Positions 1 through 5,123 of a DNA stretch of 8,328 bases are shown piece by piece. Position 1 is the stretch's first letter, and each line of letters starts with the position of its first letter. Origin of the DNA: Labilithrix luteola (lineage in GTDB: Bacteria > Myxococcota_A > Polyangia > Polyangiales > Polyangiaceae); contig JAMFST010001000.1 of the NCBI GenBank assembly GCA_026225435.1, forward strand, positions 1 through 8,328, given 5' to 3'. The position numbers were made by a program, and so were the translations under genes. The notes beneath the pieces are model-generated. The model did not search any database. It saw only the letters and a program-made list of their open reading frames with translations, and had not been told where the DNA came from.

Positions 1-288
1 CACACCGCCTCGCTCTTCCCGGGCATGACCACGGTCGACATCCGCGACAAGTGGGTCACCGCGGTGCCGAAGAGCGAGCACTACAGCGCGCGCATCTCGC
101 TGACCTCGCCGGTCATCGAGGCAGGGCGCACGGTGCTGGCGCTGGTGTCCGGCGCGAAGAAGAAGGAGCCGCTCGAGAAGGTCTGGTCGGTGACCGGCTC
201 GAACAAGGACACCCCGGCGCGCATCCTGCGCAACGTGCACGGCACCTTGGTGTGGGTCATCGACCGCGCGGCCGGCGGCCTGGTCTGA
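1..288 (+). CDS. pgl: 6-phosphogluconolactonase, C-terminal part (5' end outside window)
   Basis: Frame 1 is open from the first base and ends with TGA at 286-288, giving the last 95 residues of a protein that starts upstream. The first eight residues, HTASLFPG, are the end of the GxxGHTASLFPG signature of the 6-phosphogluconolactonase/DevB family (established knowledge), so the first codon is the His used as general base. The following segments RISLTSPVI and VLALVSGAKKKEPL match the family's C-terminal strand and the G-x-x-K region near the phosphate site. The enzyme is cytoplasmic and hydrolyses 6-phosphogluconolactone to 6-phosphogluconate, the second step of the oxidative pentose phosphate route, also used by the Entner-Doudoroff route. 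zwf may lie just upstream, outside the window (inference). The ATG at 25 is internal and not a real start. The gene converges on glk, another sugar-phosphate gene, with a 10-base gap and no convincing terminator between them. Confidence 0.9.
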   Translation, partial: HTASLFPGMTTVDIRDKWVTAVPKSEHYSARISLTSPVIEAGRTVLALVSGAKKKEPLEKVWSVTGSNKDTPARILRNVHGTLVWVIDRAAGGLV

Positions 289-298
289 ACGAGTAGCT

Positions 299-1345
299 TC
301 AGCCGACGGGTAGCTTGCCGATCGCGCGCATCGCGTGAGCGGCGCTCCCTCGGAGCCCCACGTCCGAGTCGACGACGACGGCGATGGGCATGGCGCCGAG
401 CAGCTTGCCCATCCGCCCCTTGCTGGCGAAGGCGGTGAGGAAGCCGCTGGTGCCGTCCGTGCCGGGCTTGATCAGGTCGATCAGGCCGGCGGCGATCCCG
501 CCGGCGACGAAGACGCCTCCGCTCGACAGCGTCTTGAGCGCCAGGTTGCCCGCCTCGCTGCCGTAGGCGCGCAGGAACAGGTCGAGCGCGTCCCTGGCGA
601 TGGCGCTCTCGCCCGAGCGTCCGAGGTCGGTGATCGCGTGGTTGCGATCCTTGGCGGCGGTGAGCTTGGCCGTCGCCTCGGGCGACTCGGTGCTCCCCTT
701 GCGGGCGACGAGGAAGTCGTAGATGTGGCCGATGCCCGGGCCGGCGACCACGCGCTCCGTGCTGACGTGACCGGCGCTGCCGTTGCGGCTGCAGAGCTCG
801 TGGAGGTAGCTGTGGAGCTCGACCTCGAGCGGCGAGTTGGGCGCGAACGTGGAGTGCCCGCCCTCGGTGGACATGGCGACGTGGTGCCCCTGGTCGCCGT
901 CCCAGACCAGCGCCGCCTCGCCCAGGCCGGTGCCGGCGGAGATGATGGCGACCGTACCGCCGTGCGCGCCGGGCCGCTCCGCCCCCTGCACCCGGGCGAT
1001 CTGGTCGTCCGGCGAGGCGAGCGCGCCCCAGCCGACGGCGACGAGATCGTTGAGCAGCGTGACCTTGGTGCCCAGCGCCGCGGCCACCTCGGCTCCGTCG
1101 ATGGTCCAGGGGAAGTTGGTGGCGGTGACCTTCTGGTTCATCACCGGGCCGGCGATGCCGAAGGTCGCCGCCTCGAGGGCGGCCTTCTCCCCGTCGGACT
1201 CACCGCTCCCGAGGAACTCGCGCACCACGGCGACGAGGTCCGGGTACTCGTGGCTGTCGAAGCGCGCCTGCCGCACGCGCGAGCCGTCGCTCCGGTAGAG
1301 CGCGAGTCGCGCGTTGGTTCCGCCGATATCGCCCGCGAGGATCAC
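299..1345 (-). CDS. glk: glucokinase (Glk family, PF02685 type)
   Basis: A 348-residue protein that phosphorylates glucose with ATP to glucose 6-phosphate in the cytoplasm. The N-terminal phosphate loop DIGGTNAR is at residues 6-13. LLND at 97-100 carries the Asn99/Asp100 pair (catalytic base and sugar contact). SAGTGLGEA is at 136-144. EGGH at 161-164 and STERVVAGPG at 195-204 (Glu197) match the glucose-binding residues of E. coli Glk. A second nucleotide-site glycine motif, VAGGIA, is at 280-285. The set shows the Glk family rather than a ROK kinase, and the length is slightly above the usual 320 or so. The start is GTG at 1345; the ATP motif follows within five residues and no other start codon exists between the upstream gene's stop and this one. 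It is the last gene of the minus-strand cluster, 27 bases after the chalcone-isomerase-like gene, and faces pgl tail to tail. The two may supply and use glucose 6-phosphate together (inference). Confidence 0.95.
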   Translation of the reverse strand: MILAGDIGGTNARLALYRSDGSRVRQARFDSHEYPDLVAVVREFLGSGESDGEKAALEAATFGIAGPVMNQKVTATNFPWTIDGAEVAAALGTKVTLLNDLVAVGWGALASPDDQIARVQGAERPGAHGGTVAIISAGTGLGEAALVWDGDQGHHVAMSTEGGHSTFAPNSPLEVELHSYLHELCSRNGSAGHVSTERVVAGPGIGHIYDFLVARKGSTESPEATAKLTAAKDRNHAITDLGRSGESAIARDALDLFLRAYGSEAGNLALKTLSSGGVFVAGGIAAGLIDLIKPGTDGTSGFLTAFASKGRMGKLLGAMPIAVVVDSDVGLRGSAAHAMRAIGKLPVG

Positions 1346-1372
1346 CCTCCCGGATCTACTCCAGCCCTGCGA

Positions 1373-1942
1373 TCAGAGCTTCGAAATCAGCGCATCCCCC
1401 AGGTCCGGCTGCTCGGCGTTGCCGAACCAGATGGACCAGGTCGCCTTCATGAAGCCGACGCCGTTCACCGTGGCCGAGGCGCCGCCGGGGGCGGTCAGGG
1501 TCGTCGTCTTCTTGTCGGCGCTGTACTGGAAGGTGATGAGCTGGTTTTCCTTCAGCTCGGTGTTCAGCACGTTGAGGAACGTGTTCCGGTCGCCCGCGCT
1601 GGCCGGGTACTGGCCGGCGTTCTTGTCGTACGCCTCGTTGAAGGCGTTGCGGATCTTCTCCGCGTCGACGTCGCGCTGCATCTGCAGGGTGAAGCGCTTG
1701 TCGGTGTCCATCTCGAGCACCGCCTGCTTCGACTTGGCCGGCGGCAGCGCCTTCATGTCGTGGCGGATCGTGTAGACCTTGACCCCGACGAAGGCGATCT
1801 TCTTCACCCGCGTGCCGCTGCCGGTGTTGTACCAGCCGCCCGGGCCCGGATCGAGCGCGAGGGCGGTGCCGGCCACGGTGAGCAGCGCGACCAGAGAGAG
1901 GAGCATAGCGACGAGGCGCGACGGCCGGAGGAGTTTGTTCAT
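1373..1942 (-). CDS. secreted chalcone isomerase-fold protein (Chalcone_3 type)
   Basis: A 189-residue protein with a clear signal peptide: MNKLLRPSR, a hydrophobic run to about residue 25, and an ALA cleavage site near residue 29, so a periplasmic location is expected. The mature part follows the bacterial chalcone isomerase-like pattern (PF16036 style): a first strand with TRVKKIAFVGVKVYTI at 44-59; QMQRDVDAEKIRNAFNEAY at 87-105, with the typical Arg-Asp-Val followed by a helix; ELKENQLITFQY at 129-140; and a C-terminal FMKATWSIWFG at 164-174. The family label rests on these motifs by eye. Bacterial members are not known to make flavonoids, and their role is unclear; the related plant fatty-acid-binding members suggest binding of a small hydrophobic ligand (inference). 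The ATG at 1942 is preceded by AGGA about seven bases upstream. It lies 32 bases after mltG and 27 before glk on the same strand, so it is probably cotranscribed with them. Confidence 0.85.
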   Translation of the reverse strand: MNKLLRPSRLVAMLLSLVALLTVAGTALALDPGPGGWYNTGSGTRVKKIAFVGVKVYTIRHDMKALPPAKSKQAVLEMDTDKRFTLQMQRDVDAEKIRNAFNEAYDKNAGQYPASAGDRNTFLNVLNTELKENQLITFQYSADKKTTTLTAPGGASATVNGVGFMKATWSIWFGNAEQPDLGDALISKL

Positions 1943-1974
1943 TTGGATATCCTGCCGCCGAGTCTAGCCGCGCC

Positions 1975-3258
1975 TCACCTGCCGTGCACGACCGCGTTGT
2001 GCGCTTCGTACGTCTCGGTGAACTGCGTCTTTCCTCCGCGGGCGAAGAAGTAAAAATAATGCGTTGCGGCAGGAGCGAGCACCGCCTCGATCGAGCGCGT
2101 TCCGGGGTTGGTGATGGGGCCCGGCGGCAGCTGCTCGTGGGTGTACGTGCTCCAGCGATTCTCCGGCGCCATGTTGATGTCGTGGGTGATGCGGCCGGTG
2201 TAGCCGGCGCACGCGGGGATGGTGGCCGCGTCGACGAGGCAGCCGTAGCCGGCGGTCGGATCGCTCTGCAGCACCTTGTGCTTGAAGCTCGGATCGCGCA
2301 GGCGGTTGAGGAAGACACTGGCGATGAGGGTGCGCTCCTCGGGGGCGCCGGCCTCCTTCTCGATGATCGAGGCGAGCGTCACCACCTGCGCCTGATCCCA
2401 GCCCAGCGTCGTCTTCAGATCGGCCAGGCCGCTCTCGTGTCCGGCGAGCGCCTCGGTCCAGCGCTTGTCGAACTCGGCCTTCAGGCGGCGCACGATGTCC
2501 GCCGGATCGCTGTCGGTGAGCAGATCGTAAGTCGCCGGGAAGAGGAACCCCTCGGCCGACTCGGTGGTCAGGTGCAGCTCGGCGAGGAGCGCGGGATCGC
2601 GGGTGGCGGCCAGGAACGGCGCGGCGGCGCAGATGCGCGAGGTCTGCAGCCGCCTGGCCATGTCGAAGCGGGTCCAGCCCTCGGGGAAGGTGACGTGCGC
2701 CCGCGTGCGACCGGGGCGACGGGTGAGGCGGGCGAGCAGCTCGGACGGCGACAGATCGTCGGTGACGAGGTGCGGCCCGACGGCGACCGAGGTGTCGTGC
2801 TGGGCGACCCCCATGGCGCGGACGTAGAGCGAGAAGAGGCGCGGGCTGTCGATGAGCCCCGCGGCGGTCAGGCGCTCGGCGAGGGCGTCGGCCGACTCGG
2901 CGGCGGGGAGCACCAGGTCCACCTCGCGCCCCTGCCCCGGGCCGCCGCGGGCCGGGTAGACGAGATAGATGTATCCTGCAACCACGAAGACGACCAGGCC
3001 GACGGCCCACAGGACCGCCTGCGCCAGCGGGTGGAGGCGGCGCGGCGGCTCGTCGTCCTTACCGCCGCCGTGGCCCGGGCGCTTGCCCTGTGCGAGCGAC
3101 CGCTTGCCTCGCGCGCGCGCCGGCGGCGGCGGGACCGCGGGAAAGCCGCCCGCTGCGTCGCTCTCGGCGGTGGGCGTGCGCGGGACGCTGGGAACATCGG
3201 AGACGGTGGAGGAGCTGGGGCGATCGCTCGCCCGCCGGCGACGTTTGCGCGCCGCCAT
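1975..3258 (-). CDS. mltG: endolytic murein transglycosylase MltG (YceG-like)
   Basis: A 427-residue inner-membrane lytic transglycosylase. MltG cuts nascent glycan strands in the periplasm and is thought to end their elongation. An N-terminal cytoplasmic stretch of about 78 residues is basic and rich in Pro, Arg and Ser. One membrane helix follows at about 79-101, then a LysM-like periplasmic part (about 112-185) and the YceG catalytic domain. The catalytic Glu is Glu300 in TLASIIEKEAG, equivalent to Glu218 of E. coli. Other family motifs are EGFLFPATY (236-244), ASVFLNRL (313-320), LQSDPTAGYG (330-339) and LPPGPITNPG (377-386). The ATG at 3258 shares one base with the ruvX stop (TGATG), so the genes are translationally coupled. 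The same frame stays open 171 codons further upstream through ruvX, but that part reads as Arg/Ala/Gly-rich shadow and is excluded. The long N-terminus and the Cys340/Cys350 pair before the conserved Ser-Thr-Tyr are unlike the E. coli protein. Confidence 0.94.
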   Translation of the reverse strand: MAARKRRRRASDRPSSSTVSDVPSVPRTPTAESDAAGGFPAVPPPPARARGKRSLAQGKRPGHGGGKDDEPPRRLHPLAQAVLWAVGLVVFVVAGYIYLVYPARGGPGQGREVDLVLPAAESADALAERLTAAGLIDSPRLFSLYVRAMGVAQHDTSVAVGPHLVTDDLSPSELLARLTRRPGRTRAHVTFPEGWTRFDMARRLQTSRICAAAPFLAATRDPALLAELHLTTESAEGFLFPATYDLLTDSDPADIVRRLKAEFDKRWTEALAGHESGLADLKTTLGWDQAQVVTLASIIEKEAGAPEERTLIASVFLNRLRDPSFKHKVLQSDPTAGYGCLVDAATIPACAGYTGRITHDINMAPENRWSTYTHEQLPPGPITNPGTRSIEAVLAPAATHYFYFFARGGKTQFTETYEAHNAVVHGR

Positions 3259-3737
3259 CAGCCGGCCGGGTCCTTCGGGTCCCCTTCGCCGCTCTCGCGC
3301 CGGGCGCGGCGAGCCGCCTTGGCCGTGATCTCGCGCGCGTCGAGCCAGGCTTGCAGGAGCACCACCGCCGACGCCTCGTCGATGTGCTCGCGCACCTTGC
3401 GCCCGTGGATCTCGCTGTCGGCGAGCGCGCGCCGGGCCTGCACCGTCGAGAGGCGCTCGTCCCACAGCTCCACGTCGCAGCCGGTGTTGTCGGCAATCCG
3501 CTGGGCGAGCTGCCGCACCTTGCGCGCCGAGTCCCCCTCCCCGCCCTTCATGTCGAGCGGCAAGCCGACCACCACGTGGGTGATCTTCTCGTCGGCGACC
3601 AGCTCGCGCAGCTTGATCATCAGGGCGTTGACGTCCTTGCCCGGCAAGATCCCGCGCGGGTGCGCCAGCTCGCCAAGCTCGTCCGAGATGGCCACCCCGA
3701 CCCGGGCTGCCCCCAGGTCCAGCGCGCAGACTCGCAT
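3258..3737 (-). CDS. ruvX: RuvX/YqgF, RNase H-fold nuclease
   Basis: A 159-residue cytoplasmic protein of the YqgF family, variously described as a putative Holliday junction resolvase and as the nuclease that finishes the 16S rRNA 5' end. The RNase H-fold acidic residues are visible: Asp7 in LDLGAARVGVAISD, the Glu of WDERLST (92-98), and Asp120 in HIDEASAVVLLQAWL. VVVGLPLDMKGGEG at 55-68 is the family's second strand-loop motif. The C-terminus ends in a charged, probably disordered tail. I chose ATG at 3737 because it puts the first catalytic Asp at residue 7, as in typical members. A GTG at 3764 in the same frame would add nine residues and cannot be excluded. Neither start has a strong ribosome site; GAAGAAG lies about six bases before the ATG. 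It is the first gene of the minus-strand cluster, overlaps mltG by one base, and diverges from hisS. Confidence 0.93.
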   Translation of the reverse strand: MRVCALDLGAARVGVAISDELGELAHPRGILPGKDVNALMIKLRELVADEKITHVVVGLPLDMKGGEGDSARKVRQLAQRIADNTGCDVELWDERLSTVQARRALADSEIHGRKVREHIDEASAVVLLQAWLDAREITAKAARRARRESGEGDPKDPAG

Positions 3738-3764
3738 CGCTCGCTTCTTCACCACGGCAGCCAC

Positions 3765-3830
3765 TTACCATGCCGCGCCTACCTCTTGTGCCAATGGCCG
3801 GAGAAAGGTGATAAGCCCTCGCGCGCTCGC
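3765..3830. promoter_or_regulatory. divergent ruvX/hisS intergenic promoter region (putative)
   Basis: This 66-base gap is the only place in the window where two transcription units point away from each other, so promoters for both are expected here. By eye, toward hisS, TTGTGC (3786-3791) and GATAAG (3810-3815) are 18 bases apart, a weak sigma-70-like pair. Toward ruvX on the minus strand, TTGGCA (3794-3789) is a good -35 match, but the -10 candidate near 3770-3765 (TGGTAA) is poor. The two -35 candidates overlap, so the directions could compete (inference). If the ruvX pair is right, transcription would start near 3758, inside or downstream of the GTG at 3764, which favours the ATG at 3737. 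Confidence 0.3.
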
Positions 3831-5123
3831 ATGAATCCGATCCGCGCGGTCAAAGGAATGAACGACGTCTTGCCGGCGGAAATCGCCGGCTGGCATCGGG
3901 TCGAGCGCGCGTACGGGCGGCGGATGGCGCTGGCCGGCTTCCGCGAGGTGCGCACGCCGTACCTCGAGGCGACGCCGCTCTTCGTTCGCACCATCGGGGA
4001 GGTCACCGACGTGGTGGAGAAGGAGATGTACTCCTTCCGCCACCGCGACGACGACCTCACCCTCCGCCCGGAAGGCACCGCCGGGGCCGCGCGCGCCTAC
4101 GTGGAGCACAAGGTCCACGACACCGAGCCGGTGAGCCGCTGGTACTACAGCGGGCCGATGTTCCGCGCCGAACGCCCGCAGAAGGGGCGCTACCGGCAGT
4201 TTTACCAGGTCGGCGCGGAGATCTTCGGCGATCCCGGCCCCGCCTGCGACGCCGAGCTGATCGACACGCTCGTCTCCTTCTTCTCCGACATCGGGGTTAC
4301 CGACACCGACGTGCTGGTCAACTCGCTCGGCGGGCCGGAGGCGCGCGCTCGCTACAAGGAGGCGCTGGTCGCCTTCTTCGAGCCGAAGAGGGCCGAGCTG
4401 AGCGACGAGTCGCAGCGGCGCCTGTCCACCAACCCGCTGCGCATCCTCGACTCGAAGAGCCCGAAGGACATCGCCGCCCGCGAAGGCGCGCCGGTGATCA
4501 CCGACGTGCTCGAAGGCGAGGACCTGGCCCACTTCAACGGCCTGAAGGCGCACCTCGACGCGCTCGGCGTCCGCTACCGCGTCGACCCCAGCCTGGTGCG
4601 CGGCCTCGATTACTACCAGCGCACGCTCTTCGAGATCAAAGGGGCGGACGCCATCCTCGGCGCGGGCAACACGCTCTGCGGCGGCGGGCGTTACGATGGG
4701 ATGGTCGCCGAGCTGGGCGGGCCGAAGGTGCCGGCCATCGGCTTCGCCGCCGGCATGGAGCGGCTGCTGCTGGCGAGCCAGGCCACGGAGGCGACGCCGG
4801 TGGTGGACGTGTGCGTCGCGGCGCTGGGGGACAAGGCGAACCCGGCGACGGAGCTGGCGGTCACCGGGGCGGCGCTCGCTCTCGGTCGCGATCTGCGCAA
4901 CGCCGGGGTGCGCACGGACGTCGACGGGCGCGGCGCCTCGCTCAAGGCGCAGCTGCGGCGGGCCAACGCGCTCGGCGCCAGCACGATGATCATCGTCGGG
5001 GACCGCGAGCTGGCGGACAACGTCGTCGAGGTGAAGGACCTGGCGGCGCGCACGCAGGAGCGTGTCCCGCGCGGCCTTGTCGTGGCCAAGCTCGCTGCCG
5101 TCTTCGAAGGGAAAGCCCGTTGA
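3831..5123 (+). CDS. hisS: histidyl-tRNA synthetase
   Basis: A 430-residue class II aminoacyl-tRNA synthetase that joins histidine to tRNA-His in the cytoplasm; the length is normal for bacterial HisRS. The start MNPIRAVKGMNDVLP matches the family N-terminus. Motif 1 lies around 38-66, TLRPEGTAGAARAY at 77-90, and motif 2 FRAERPQKGRYRQFYQVG at 111-128. The histidine-specific RGLDYY loop is at 257-262. Motif 3 runs from GGGRYDG (284-290) to GFAAGMERL (304-312). The anticodon-binding domain is about 325-430, including DGRGASLKAQLRRANALGAS. The ATG at 3831 is the only plausible start. The nearest ribosome-site-like run (AAAGG, 3804-3808) is too far upstream, so the leader may be very short. The stop overlaps the start of the next gene in a TTGA junction, suggesting the two are translated from one message. 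All expected motifs are intact. Confidence 0.97.
   Translation: MNPIRAVKGMNDVLPAEIAGWHRVERAYGRRMALAGFREVRTPYLEATPLFVRTIGEVTDVVEKEMYSFRHRDDDLTLRPEGTAGAARAYVEHKVHDTEPVSRWYYSGPMFRAERPQKGRYRQFYQVGAEIFGDPGPACDAELIDTLVSFFSDIGVTDTDVLVNSLGGPEARARYKEALVAFFEPKRAELSDESQRRLSTNPLRILDSKSPKDIAAREGAPVITDVLEGEDLAHFNGLKAHLDALGVRYRVDPSLVRGLDYYQRTLFEIKGADAILGAGNTLCGGGRYDGMVAELGGPKVPAIGFAAGMERLLLASQATEATPVVDVCVAALGDKANPATELAVTGAALALGRDLRNAGVRTDVDGRGASLKAQLRRANALGASTMIIVGDRELADNVVEVKDLAARTQERVPRGLVVAKLAAVFEGKAR
5106..5114 (+). promoter_or_regulatory. ribosome binding site for the TTG start at 5120
   Basis: GAAGGGAAA lies inside the last hisS codons, with its purine core about six to eight bases before the TTG at 5120. 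It supports TTG as the real start of the secreted repeat protein, together with the signal peptide that begins exactly there. Confidence 0.5.

Noticed and set aside
268..320. Possible terminator or repeat between pgl and glk (GGCC palindrome; GTAGCTT twice, 17 bases apart)
   Set aside because: The stem is four bases inside pgl with no T-run, and a seven-base direct repeat is likely chance.
335..2053. A 572-codon open frame on the plus strand opposite glk and the chalcone-isomerase-like gene
   Set aside because: It crosses two genes with recognisable minus-strand families, and its product is compositionally biased with no domain; it is a shadow of high GC.
2041..2065. AT-rich patch (TAAAAATAAT) resembling a promoter -10 element
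   Set aside because: It encodes the conserved Tyr/Phe-rich HYFYFF segment of MltG; the low GC comes from those codons.
3259..3771. Upstream extension of the mltG frame to an ATG at 3771, which has AGAGGT nine bases before it
   Set aside because: The added 171 residues are the antimotif-like shadow of ruvX, and the TGATG junction at 3256-3260 gives a natural mltG start.
3090..3830. Extension of the hisS frame upstream through ruvX
   Set aside because: The HisRS family N-terminus begins at 3831, and the upstream codons are a shadow of ruvX on the other strand.
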